NCBI GenBank assembly: GCA_030760725.1
Contig: JASWHV010000011.1
Span: 82,747,765-82,811,764 of the forward strand
Reading direction: 5' to 3'
Length of the DNA: 64,000 nucleotides
Source of the DNA: Neostapfia colusana
Taxonomy: Eukaryota; Streptophyta; Magnoliopsida; Poales; Poaceae
Numbering within the stretch: the stretch's first letter is position 1; each line of letters begins with the position of its first letter. The notes beneath the pieces were generated by a model, which worked only from the letters and a program-made list of their open reading frames with translations, was not told where the DNA came from and made no database searches. Of this stretch, positions 10,439-20,506 are shown in pieces. A program made the position numbers and the translations under genes.

Positions 10439-11535
10439 TGTCGGTACCTGAGATATGGGGTACCCCCGCGCACAGGGTAAAATGCCTAAGGTACTCGCCC
10501 TTCTCCGCAGGGAGAGCTCCAAAGGCGCCACGCGTCCGGCGGGGCCGGACCTCCCTCTCCTCAGAGGAGAGCTCCGGGCCCGCCATGTGGCATACAGAAG
10601 CCGGACCTCCCCCTCCGCGGGAGAGAGGTCCGAAGACGCCACGCGTCCAGCGGGGCCGGACCTCCCTCTCCGCAGAGGAGAGCTCCGGGCCCGCCACGTG
10701 GCATACAGAGGCTGGACCTCCCCCTCCGCGGGGAGAGGTCCGGAGGCTCCACGTGCCCCGCAGGCCGGACCCTTCTCGCCTCAGAGAAGGGCTCCGGACC
10801 CGCCACGTGGCCAGAAGAACGGTGCTGCCTGCCCCTGAGCGGTAGGCGGCGGGCGTAAAGGCGCCCCACGCCTTGCCCGTACAAGGTATTCAAGGCCCGC
10901 GTCTTCCTAAGACGCGGAAACGCGGAGCACGCGTCTGTTAGGTGCCGTTGCGCCCAGTCGCATCACAGACTGGCGCGCGGTGTCAGAACCTGCCAGCTAA
11001 TAAACGCCGCGACAAGACATCCAATGCCGCCTGCGCCGTCATCAACCACTACGACTAGCATGCGACATGGGAAGGGCGGCAAGATGAAGACTCAGAAGCC
11101 TTCGACCAGAGGCAACTACCGGCGTAACTACAGATACGGTAGATAATAGACAATCTTCTCGGGACCACCTGTCGGGTCCCGGCTTCCCTTGTAAGCCGCC
11201 CGAGTCTTGGACTATAAAAGGCTCGGGTAGGCGTCGATAGCAAGGGTTCGCACTTTGCAACTCATACGCTAGCCATACACTCTCAAGCTGTAACTCACCC
11301 CCAAGCTCAGGCCTCCGGCCCTGAGCAGCAAGCAATACAGCGAGCTCCATAGCTCGCCGTGGACGTAGGGTTTTACGCTCCGGCGGCCTGAACCACGTAA
11401 AACTCGCCGTGTCAAGCTCTCGCTAACTCGTCCATCCGCGCAAGCTCTCCGCTAGGGACTAGCCCCTCCGAAAAAAGAACCTCCGCGGGCTGCCCAGTGC
11501 AGGCCCGGGGGAAGTGTCGATCGCACACTTCGACA
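10439..11535 (+). repeat. E1 3' LTR
   Basis: Second 1097-bp LTR copy, with TATAAAAG at 11213-11220 and end CACACTTCGACA followed by the duplicated target GTATC. One CACGTG of the 5' copy is CATGTG here. Confidence 0.95.
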
Positions 11536-11696
11536 GTATCCATCCAAACAACAAGATCAGCAAGTTGGCGATTCAAGGTCGTCAATGACGCCTCTGTCAA
11601 TGCTTGGGTTTTGGTGAACATATCTGTCATTTCCCTCATCATGTCATGCAACTCAGCATGTTGAACACATTCATCATCCCTTTTATCTTCTACCAT
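11536..11696 (-). pseudogene. Element A gag N terminus
   Basis: Minus-strand frame starting MVEDKRDDECVQH at 11696 and running into the E1 insertion point at 11536. It joins in sense with the gag text at 3229-3477. It is the N-terminal helical part of gag and is truncated here only by the E1 insertion. Confidence 0.75.
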
Positions 11697-12979
11697 TGTT
11701 AGTAGTAAACAATAGACAACAAAAAGATGTTATCCCTATCAACTACAAAGGATAGTAGCAATGTGAAAATTGGAAGGAAGGAAACAATCTCTCTCTCTCA
11801 AGCGTCTTACCACGTTCTTACAAATGTTCTTACCGACACAGCAGGTGGTAAATGGTGGACGGTGAGAACCAATGAAGCGTGGAGTGATTGCAAAGGTATC
11901 TGTTCTGCTCAAGAGGAAAAGTGGAGCTTGGATGGCACAAATATAGTGGCTAATAAGCAAAGAAAATCGTTAACAACAAAACAAAGTTGAATAAGTATTC
12001 AATGTAGGAACTGTTGCTGGTTAACAAGTGTTCTAGACCTAGCACAACACAAGATAGTAGAGAGGCAAATAGAAGATCAGGAAGACATAAGCAACAAGTG
12101 CAGCACAAGTGTATAGGCCAACTGTTTCAAGTGTATGCTGTCATGCTTTAATATCTGTGCTCTCTTCACTATTTCTTTTCTTTTTTTTTAATATTTTTCT
12201 GATATTTTTTATTTACTTGAGAGCACAAAAATAGGAAGAACACAACTTTGCAGCTCAATTTGATGTAAGATGTGGCCTATAGAAAATCAGGAAGATTTTT
12301 TAAAATTTATGCTGAAACTTCGGAGGCCGGATAGTCTATCTTCTGAGGGGAATCTGGACAAACAAATTTCGCTGAACACGGCAAAGCCATGGAAAATCGG
12401 TTGCGAAATTTCGAGTAGATCAATTTGAAAAAAAATCGCCCAATTTCGAGTTCGTATGCAAAAGTTATGGCCGTTTTAAGGTAGGCTACCCGAGTTACTG
12501 TTTTTTTAAGTTGATTTAAACTCGGTTTTGAAAAAGATCTCGCAATAGAATGTGAAAAATAATCGGAATTTAGCAACGACGGCTGATGGGATATTGTGTG
12601 ATGAATCAAGGAGGACTGGCGCAATGGTTTGTCACCTGTTCTAGCGCTGGCGATGCGGGAGTTCACGCAAGGCGGCTAGCTAGAGCAAACCGATGATCTT
12701 GGTGGCTCGGTTTGTTGTTTAGAGATTGTAGAATAGGTGAGCAGCAAGAAAAACAAGTAAGAAAAACGATAACTACGACCAAAAAACACAAAGCTAAACC
12801 AGCAACAAGACTCGACCACATGAATGCAAACTTAACAATGCAAACTAAAAAATGAAAACTTGTAGGCACTATAGTCTAGGAATTTGTAACACGATATGTT
12901 TTTTTTGTGGCTTTTTTATGGAATCTAGGTATGAAAAACAAAAACTAATCTAGTGGGAAATCAAATACCTCACGGGCAA
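11697..12979 (-). other. Element A 5' untranslated leader
   Basis: About 1.28 kb between gag start and primer site, AT-rich, with a T-run near 12180-12210. Short frames here (for example 12307-12666 and 12663-12869 on the minus strand) show no recognisable domain. Nothing else seen. Confidence 0.55.
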
Positions 12980-12996
12980 CCTGAAATCTGATACCA
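12980..12996 (-). other. Element A primer-binding site
   Basis: On the minus strand TGGTATCAGATTTCAGG, two bases from the LTR end. The first ten bases complement the 3' end of initiator-Met tRNA; the rest deviates from the usual TGGTATCAGAGCCA. The identical site follows the LTR of element F at 51120. Confidence 0.8.
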
Positions 12997-12998
12997 AA

Positions 12999-13862
12999 TG
13001 ATGAGTTGTTTAAGCCCGATCTTCCGAAAGGTATGTCGATTGAAGTGGAGATCTCAATGTTGATGATCCGAGGAACTCGAGCAGACCCGAACACCCCTGC
13101 AATCACTACATCACTGCTCCGTTGTTTATCAACCATGCTTCACACGCTTGACCTCGCCAAGAAGGCTATCCCTGCAGATGAAACCGAGAACACAAGCAAG
13201 AACGACGAAGATGCAATCTGAAATTATAAAATTGGGGTCTCACAAACCGTAGAACGGTGAAACTGTTTAATCTAAGGAAAACCCACCAAATATGGCCGGA
13301 GGCTGCAGTATTTAAAGGCTAGGGTTCGACCATAAGACCCTTAGACGTGTCCCTAATGGACTTATACGGGATACAAGGCCCAAAAGACCAATACGGTAGT
13401 GCAACACCGGACAGAACTTCGAATTCAATTTATTTCGACAACTCCCAGCGACTTTCAGCGAATTTTAATGTGGGACCAGAACCATTGGAAATTTTATCTT
13501 CTCATCTTTCCATGCATATGTAGAACGTAAAAAACGGAGTCCGTATGCATCCTGAGCGTCCGTTTTAAGATGTACTGCTCCTGGACTCCGAGTTGAACTC
13601 GAGTCCGAGTTGGTGACTGTTTCCATCAACTTGTGGATGTCCCATCTGATTCTCCACGTCCCCAAATACTCCTCCCTTTACTTGTTGATCATGCCCATGG
13701 TTTCTAGTAACAATTAAATCATTCAATAGCAATCCATTCTCAAAATCACATGGGTAGGAAGTTAGGAACGAGTTCACCTGCTGATTTAGTAACCGTGCTC
13801 GTCCTCTTGTGATTGGTCCTTGTATATCAATGTGAGTATCCACTGTTGTGATGTCCTCATCA
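12999..13862 (-). repeat. Element A 5' LTR
   Basis: 864 bp bounded by TGATGAG and CTCATCA. Read on the minus strand its first part encodes a short protein-like stretch (GPITRGRARLLNQQVN), a motif typical of the extreme C terminus of CRM-type pol. This fits elements whose pol frame runs into the 3' LTR. The partner LTR is outside the window. Confidence 0.75.
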
Positions 13863-15147
13863 TTGTGTTCCTAACATTAAGCACATCCGCGACATGATAT
13901 TAAAAGAGTCACATGATTCACTCTATTCCATACATCCCGGAAGTACCAAAATTTACAAGGACTTGAAAACTTGTTATTAGTGGGATGGTATGAAAAGGGA
14001 CATAGCCGAATACGTTGCCCTATGCGACACATGTCAACGGGTGAAGGTACCCGAGTGGAAGTGGGAAGACATCAGCATGGATTTCGTCGTTGGATTGCCA
14101 CGTACTCAGTCGGGATATGACTCCATCTGGGTTATCATGGACCGATTAACGAAAACAACCTATTTTCTCCCTGTAAGGGCCAAGTATAACGTTGCACAAT
14201 TAGTCGAATTGTACATGGAATAGATCATGTGCCGTCATGGAGTCCCGAGGAGGATAGTCTCAGATCGAGCTTCTCAGTTTACCTCTAATTTTTGGAGAAA
14301 GCTGCAGAAAGCCATGGGTACGCGACTGGATTTTTGCTCCGCCTATCACCCACAAACCGATGGACAAACAGAAAGGACAAACCAAATTTTGGAGGACATG
14401 TTGAGAGCTTACGCCTTGAAACATGGGCGTAGTTGGGATAGGAGTTTACCGTACACCGAATTCTCCTATAACAACAGCTATCAAGCTAGCTTGAAGATGT
14501 CGCTTTTCGAAGCATTGTATGGTAGGCGGTGTAGAATGCCGCTGTTCTGTAACGAGATCGAAGACAACCAGGTGTTTGGACCCGAAGTGCTACAAGAACC
14601 TGAAAAGCAAGTCCAAACGATACGGGAGAACTTAAAGGCTGCTCAGTCACGACAGAAAGGCTATGCGGACAATAGGCGAAGGAAGTTGACTTTCGAAGTA
14701 GGAGACTTCATATACCTTAAAGTATCACCTATCCGTGGCCAACGATGTTTCAACGTCAAAGGCAAGCTAGCACCTCGCTACATCGGACCCTTTAAGATTT
14801 TGGACAAGCGAGGAGAAGTAGCCTATCAACTAGAGCTCCCAACATATCTCTCCCACGTACATGACGTGTTTCATGTATCCCAGCTCAAGAAGTGCTTGAG
14901 AGTACCAGAGGAGCAAGTACCAATGGAAGAGCTTGAACTTCAAGAGGACCTGACTTATGCAGAGCACCCTGTCCGAATTTTGGGCGTAAAGGAAAGGGTC
15001 ACAAGGAACAAAGTGATCCGATGGTGCAAGGTACAATGGAGCCATCACACCGAAGCTGAAGCCACGTGGGAGCGTGAAGAAGACATCAAGGCAGAATTCC
15101 CTCATCTATTCTCTGCTAACAAATCTCGAGGGCGAGATTCAATTTAA
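13863..15147 (+). pseudogene. Element B integrase with chromodomain, broken
   Basis: Reads from the zinc-binding region (HPGSTKIYKDL) through the catalytic core: first Asp in MDFVVGLPRT near 14080, second Asp in IVSDRA near 14255, Glu in QTERTNQ near 14370. The GPY/F module (PRYIGPFKILDKRGEVAYQLELP) spans about 14770-14840, followed by a chromodomain (about 14955-15120, ending in EREEDIKAEFPHLF). Stops stand at 13978-13980 (Trp to TAG) and 14221-14223 (Gln to TAG). About 14 codons that D has (AKHQRPAGPLQPLK) are missing after CQRVK, perhaps lost between short GTGAAG-like repeats. Chromodomains direct insertion to marked chromatin. Defective. Confidence 0.85.
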
Positions 15148-15309
15148 GGAGGTAGATTTGTGACACCCTCATTTTTGGTTTCTGCATGTATTCATGTTTC
15201 ATGTAGAGAAAACATTTCAAAAGAAGAGGGGACACACAAAGAATTAAAAAGATAGCCAAAAAGAGCAAAAATCCAGTTCACCAAGAGTGCCGAAGACAAC
15301 TCTCACGGC

Positions 15310-15900
15310 CCGCGGGCCACGTGGCGCCTTCGAAGCTCATCCCCGCAAAGGGGGAGAGGTCCGACCCTGTGAGACACGTGTTGTCCCCGGAGCTAGCCTC
15401 TGCGGAGAAGCAAAGGCAGTTCCGCAGGACACGTGTCACCTTCGGAGCTAGTCACCGCGGAAATCAGAGGACCAGTCGCGCGGGATACGTGTCGATCTCG
15501 GAGCTCACCTCCGAGAGGTCCGGTTCTATTGGACACGTGTCACCGCCGGAGTTTATCTCCGGGAGGTCCGTCACTGTTGGACACATGTTAACCTCGGAGC
15601 TCGTCTCTGAGAAGAAAGGAAGTCTGGCGCTGTTAGGATACGTGGCACACCCAGAGCCACCTCCGGAGAGAGGGAAGGTCCGGCACTGACACGTGGCGTG
15701 CGCGGAGCCACCTCCGAATAGAGAGGAGGTCCCGACCGCCAGGATACGTGGCGCACGCGGAGCTCACCTCCGAAGGAGAGGGAGGTCTCGCTCGTTTGAC
15801 ACGCGGCATAACCGGAGCTCGTCTCTGCGGAAAGGGGGAGACCAGGCCCCGGTGGACACGTGGAGCTTCTGGAGCTCATCACCGCGGAAGTAACGAGTTC
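15310..15900 (+). repeat. G-box tandem array in element B LTR
   Basis: About ten diverged units of 45-65 bp, each with ACACGTG(T/G) followed by a dyad of the form CGGAGCTC..CCTCCGAGAGGTCCG. Perfect CACGTG lies at 15318, 15375, 15431, 15534, 15690 and 15857. It sits upstream of the TATA box, so it may act as an enhancer for bZIP/bHLH factors (inference). Confidence 0.75.
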
Positions 15901-17040
15901 TGGAGCGGTTTTTGGATTCTGTATGCGTGAAAATACCGGTACGGAGAGGAAACCGACATGAATTCCACAATGTTATTGCACCAAATCAACTAAAGATAAG
16001 TTGTTAAGATTCAATGATAATCTTAATAGAACTCTTATTCAAAATTCAATCAGATTAGGACTCTTCTTCTCTCGATCATAAATAGAACCCAGAACGCTTG
16101 GCCGAAATCACGAACTTCTTTTCCACCTCCTGAGCCGACGACTTAGAGCCCTAGCCCCAACTCGCCGAGTAAACCCATCGTCGGAGTTTGGTCGAGAGAG
16201 ATCGCCGGAAGAGAGCCCCAACGATCTGTCTGATAGGAGAAGGACCCCGAGACTAAGAAGAACATAAGGTAGGTCTCCAATACCACCTAACGACATCATC
16301 ACGTTTTCTTTGCATCTGTTCTTAGATTCCTTTCGAACAGAAGATTTTTTATGGACAGATCACTTGTTGATCGGTTTGATCTAGATCTAAAGACAAGATT
16401 ATCGCCACGTCCACATTTGATCCGAACACCTTTGTTCATCGGAAAACCATGCAATCCATGCTAGAACACGTACAAACCGATCTAATAAAAATTGCACCAT
16501 AGGATTAATATGCATATACATCATTACATCTTAAAGTAGAGTTTATGCATAATATTGATTGCTGTGAATCTTGTATGTGCATGATCGTGTATAGAAGGAC
16601 AAGCTCAGGGAGCTACCTACGACGGGCTACAACAACAAGATTTTGAGCAACAGGAACCATCAGAACAAGGCAAGTGCCCCTTGACCATGTTGATCCTATG
16701 CTTTGGGAAACTGTTTTATTTTGCGAAAAGGTGTGTGTGTGCTGAGTCAAACATGATGAGAAACCCTTTTATAGGAGTTTACTACTTTTGGTTAAACCAC
16801 CCTTGTCACCAGGGAAGTTTATGAGTCGGGTATGGTTTTAATTTATGCTTCACTGAGTCCATTGGATTGGGGAGCGAGATGGATGTGTCTAGCTAACTGC
16901 ACTCGTAAGATTTATGAGGAACTGAGGTTGTTAATGAACATGGATCGGAGGGAGATCTAGGCAAGCCTGGGTTTGTGAATGAGGTAGAAAGAGATGGTGG
17001 TTTACTTACCGTAGATCTAAGGACCGATTTATGCGAGCAC

Positions 17041-17458
17041 ATGCCAGGATAACAGTGCCACCACAAGGCCAAGTATGGGTGTGGCTTAGCTGACTAATTA
17101 GGTAAGTTGCTAGATTGTTATGGATCGTGTAAGGGACGGAGAATGGGAGTCGAGTGAGGACTGCCCTGGGAACTGCATGGCACAAGAGGGGGCCCGTGGG
17201 TGGGAGAATTGGAGATTATAGCCTGCCGGTGAAACCTTAGTGAGTCCATACATCTAGTAACCCCTTTGTAAAGGCTATTTTGTGATCTCTTGGCCATACA
17301 CCGAAGGTTGTGTACTGGTATAATGGAGGTTCTGCAGTCGCCGACGGTGACGAAATCACAAACTTGTGGGTAAAGAGGTGCAAACTCTGCAGAGTCTAAA
17401 ACTATCATGATAGCCGAGCTTACGGTCACGAGCGCCTGGCCAACTTCCATAATTAGTT
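17041..17458 (+). promoter_or_regulatory. Conserved leader block of Tekay-like LTRs (B copy)
   Basis: Closely similar to D 31993-32410 and 39422-39840 and recognisably to H 53579-54020, while LTR DNA on either side is much less alike. Includes CTCTGCAGAG at 17385-17394 and the hairpin CTATCATGATAG at 17402-17413. Confidence 0.65.
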
Positions 17459-18288
17459 GGGATGGTTATTGGCTATGGTTATTGGTTATGGTTTTAGAAG
17501 GTTTGGTTTTGGTTTTGTTTTCGGGACTGTTGAGTCCGGGTGATAAGATGGGTTGCATGACTATTGAGTCTTGGCAACGAGGTTGGTCGGTGTGAGATGA
17601 AATTGTTTATGAGATGAAATGGTAGAGAATACGAGATGGTATTCGTGAGATGGTAGCGAATACGAGAAGATATTCGTGAGCAAGAATGAGGTTGATTAAT
17701 GTCTGGTTGGGACATGGAAGGTAATGAACATAATGGAGGTATGATTGGTATTTTAGTACATATTGGGATTACATTCGCTTAAAGATAAGTTGTTGTTTTA
17801 TCATGGTTTTGATAAATAACTTTGCTTTCTGCAATGAGCCTTTTTATACCTACCTTGTTGTGAGTTACATATCATATTTTCTCGCACTTGCTGAGTACAT
17901 CATTGTACTCAAACTTGCATTATTATTTCATCATCAGCAACATGAGAAGATTACTATAAAGACCAAGTGGAGCATTAGGCGTGTAATCTATCCTCAACCT
18001 TGCCTGTGGGGATGGAGTAGAGATGGAGCCGCTGCTGCTTAGAATTGTTTCCGTATTAGTTAGAAGACTTCCGCTGCTAGAATAAAGACTTTCGCTGTTA
18101 GATTAAGACTTCCGCTGTGAGCATGAGTCCAAGACTCATGAGACATTGTAATAAACTCTGTTATTCGTGGTCGTATATATTCTGAAATTCAGTTTATGGA
18201 TGATGTGTATATGTGTGATGAACATCCTGGGCACACATATGCATCAGTTCTCGGTTCCGTGGTTTTCCACCGAATTGAGGGCGTCACA

Positions 18289-19351
18289 GGCCACCAGGAA
18301 CACGAGTTCGTGAGTTTTACAAACTTTCCCGACTTTCTCGATTTTGACCCAGATGGCCATCCACGCATGCAAAACCATCAAGTTGCACCGTCCGGACGTG
18401 TATTCCGTCATGGTTCTGTCCGACCGCCCGACACCCGAGTTTGTGAGTTTTACCTACTTTCTTGACTTTCCCAATTTTGACCCCAATTTCATTCCATGCA
18501 AGCGAAACCATCAAGTTGCACCATCCGAACATATATTCCGTCAAGGTCCTGTGCGGCAGCCCGGGACCCGAGTTTGTGAGTTTTACAGACTTTCCTGACT
18601 TTCCTGATTTTGACCCACATGGACATACGCGCATACAAAACCATCAAGTTGCACCATCTGGACGTGTATTCTGTCAAGGTTCCGTCCGGCCACCCAGTAC
18701 CCGAGTTCGTGGGTTTTCCCGACTTTTCTGATTTCAACCTAGATGGCCATCCGCTTATGCAAAACCATCAAATTGCACCGTCCGAGCGTGTATTCCGCCA
18801 AGGTTCTGTCTGGTCGCACGGGACCCGAGTTTGTGAGCTTTACCGACTTTCCTGATTTTGACCCAGATGGCCATCCGCGCATGTAAAATGATCAAGTTGC
18901 ATTGTCCGGACATGTATTCCGTCAAGGCCCCGTCTGGCCGCCCGAGACCCGAGTTTGTGAGTTTTACCGACTTTCAAGACTTTCTCAATTTCAACTCGGA
19001 TGGCCATCCGCGCATGCAAAACCATTATGTCGCACCATCAGCACGTGTATTCTATTAAGATCCCTTCCGGCCGCTCGGGACCCAAGTTCGTGAGTTTTAC
19101 CGACTTTCCCAACTTTCTTGACTTCGACCCAGATGTCCATCCGCGCATGCAAAACCATCAAGTTGCACCGTCTTGACGTGAATTCCGTCAAGGTTCCGTC
19201 CGGCTGCTCGGGACCCTAGTTCGTGAGTTTTCCTGATATGGACCCAGATGCCCACCAGCGCATGCAAAACCATCAAGTTGCACCATCCGAATGTGTATTC
19301 CATCAAGATCCCATCCGGTCGCCCGGGACCCGAGTTCGTGAGTTTTACAGG
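18289..19351 (+). repeat. Satellite array, segment 1
   Basis: Tandem monomers with anchors such as ACCATCAAGTTGCACC, GGACGTGTATTCCGTCAAGG and GAGTTTTACCGACTTTCC. Spacing of the CATCA anchor from 18376 to 19271 is 133, 133, 124, 124, 133, 133 and 115 bp. Length differences are multiples of a 9-bp GACTTTCNN subunit. Short open frames on both strands are repeat artefacts. I do not recognise it as CentO or CentC. Confidence 0.9.
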
Positions 19352-20449
19352 TGTCGGTACCTGAGATATGGGGTACCCCTGCGCACAGGGTAAAATGCCT
19401 AAGGTACTCGCCCTTCTCCGCAGGGACAGCTCCGAAGGCGCCACGCGTCCGGCGGGGCTAGACCTCCCTCTCCTCAGAGGAGAGCTCCGGGCCCGCCACG
19501 AGGCATACAGAAGCCGGACCTCCCCCTCCGCGGGAGAGAGGTCCGAAGACACCACGCGTCCAGCGGGGCCGGACCTCCCTCTCCGCAGAGGAGAGCTCCG
19601 GGCCCGCCATGTGGCATACAGAGGCTGGACCTCCCCCTCCGCGGGGAGAGGTCCGGAGGCTCCACGTGCCCCGCAGGCCGGACCCTTCTCCCCTCAGGGA
19701 AGGGCTCCGGACCCGCCACGTGGCCAGAAGAACGGTGCTGCCTGCCCCCGAGCGGTAGGCGGCGGGCGTAAAGGCGCCCCTCACCTTGCCCGTACAAGGT
19801 ATTCAAGACCCGCGTCTTCCCAAGACGCGGAAACGCGGAGCACGCGTCTGTCAGGTGCCGTTGCGCCCAGTCGCATCACAGACTGGCGCGCGGTGTCAGG
19901 ACCTGCCAGCTAATAAACGCCGCGACAAGACATCCCATGCCGCCTGCGCCGTCATCAACCACTACGACTAGCATGCGGCATGAGCAGGGCGGCAAGATGA
20001 AGACTCAGAAGCCTTCGACCAGAGGCAACTACCGGCGTAACTACAGATACGGTAGATAACAAGCAATCTTCCTGGGACCACCTGTCGGGTCCCGGCTCCC
20101 CTTGTAAGCCGCCCGAGTCTTGGACTATAAAAGGCTCGGGCAGGCGTCGATAGCAAGGGTTCGCACTTTGCAACTCATACGCTAGCCATACACTCTCAAG
20201 CTGTAACTCACCCCCAAGCTCAGGCCTCCGGCCCTGAGCAGCAAGCAATACAGCGAGCTCCATAGCTCGCCGTGGACGTAGGGTTTTACGCTCCAGCGGC
20301 CTGAACCACGTAAAACTCGCCATGTCAAGCTCTCGCTAACTCGTCCATCCGCGCAAGCTTTCCGCTAGGAGACTAGCCCCGCCGAAAAAAGAACCTCCGC
20401 GGGCTGCCCAGTGCAGGCCCGGGGGAAGTGTCGATCGCACACTTCGACA
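19352..20449 (+). repeat. E2 5' LTR
   Basis: Starts TGTCGGTACC, ends CTTCGACA. Same palindrome/G-box array (about 19430-19735) and TATAAAAG at 20126-20133 as in E1. Two of its CACGTG boxes are altered (ACGAGG near 19498, CATGTG near 19609). Confidence 0.95.
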
Positions 20450-20451
20450 TT

Positions 20452-20470
20452 TGGCGTGCCAGGTAGGGGG
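20452..20470 (+). other. E2 primer-binding site
   Basis: TGGCGTGCCAGGTAGGGG directly behind the LTR; one base differs from E1 (GCGC to GCGT). Confidence 0.75.
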
Positions 20471-20506
20471 CTTTTCCCCTAGCGTGACGAGTTTCCACCG
20501 ACGAAG

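Larger units (their letters stand above)
3478..11535 (+). mobile_element. Element E1, non-autonomous Tat-lineage LTR retrotransposon
   Basis: Complete insertion of 8058 bp with two 1097-bp LTRs (TGTCGG...CGACA) and a perfect 5-bp duplication GTATC at 3473-3477 and 11536-11540. The order is LTR, primer-binding site, gag (broken), a scar of the pol 3' end, non-coding DNA, an antisense ORF, polypurine tract, LTR. Protease, RT, RNase H and the integrase core are absent, so it cannot move alone. LTRs, primer site and gag match E2, the likely enzyme donor. By eye I count about 27 differences between its two LTRs (about 97.5% identity), older than H. It is inserted into gag of element A. Confidence 0.92.
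11536..13862 (-). mobile_element. Element A, 5' segment (CRM-like)
   Basis: Continuation of element A behind E1: start of gag, long untranslated leader, primer-binding site and 5' LTR, all on the minus strand. The outer boundary at 13862/13863 is set by the LTR end CTCATCA (inverted TGATGAG) and by resumption of chromovirus B integrase. The expected target duplication would be TTGTG (13863-13867); its partner lies outside the window. Confidence 0.8.
13863..18288 (+). mobile_element. Element B, Tekay-like chromovirus, 3' part
   Basis: Carries the integrase and chromodomain end of pol and a 3130-bp 3' LTR. Everything upstream is cut off by insertion of element A; the 5' part should lie left of the window. 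The gene text matches D and H. A long LTR with TGTGACAC..GTCACA ends and a C-terminal chromodomain are features of the Tekay/Del type. It sits in the satellite, which resumes at 18289. Confidence 0.82.
15159..18288 (+). repeat. Element B 3' LTR
   Basis: Begins TGTGACACCC after the purine tract TTTAAGGAGGTAGAT and ends GGCGTCACA. U3 carries a G-box array (15310-15900). CATAAATAGA near 16078 is a likely TATA box. About 17041-17458 is the leader block conserved with D and H. No genes seen. Confidence 0.85.

Noticed and set aside
12663..12869. Short hydrophobic minus-strand frame in the leader of A (possible membrane protein)
   Set aside because: 68 codons, no homologue recognised, lies in the untranslated leader of a dead element.
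18196..19191. Chains of 60-105 codon frames on both strands
   Set aside because: They repeat with the satellite period and reflect the monomer sequence; the same holds at 28549-30364.
18289..19351. CRISPR-like array because of regular spacing
   Set aside because: Whole monomers repeat, there are no unique spacers between short repeats, and the setting is a plant genome.
18289..19351. Identity with CentO (rice) or CentC (maize)
   Set aside because: Monomer length (124 basic, not about 155) and the words I remember of those satellites do not fit; I leave it unnamed.
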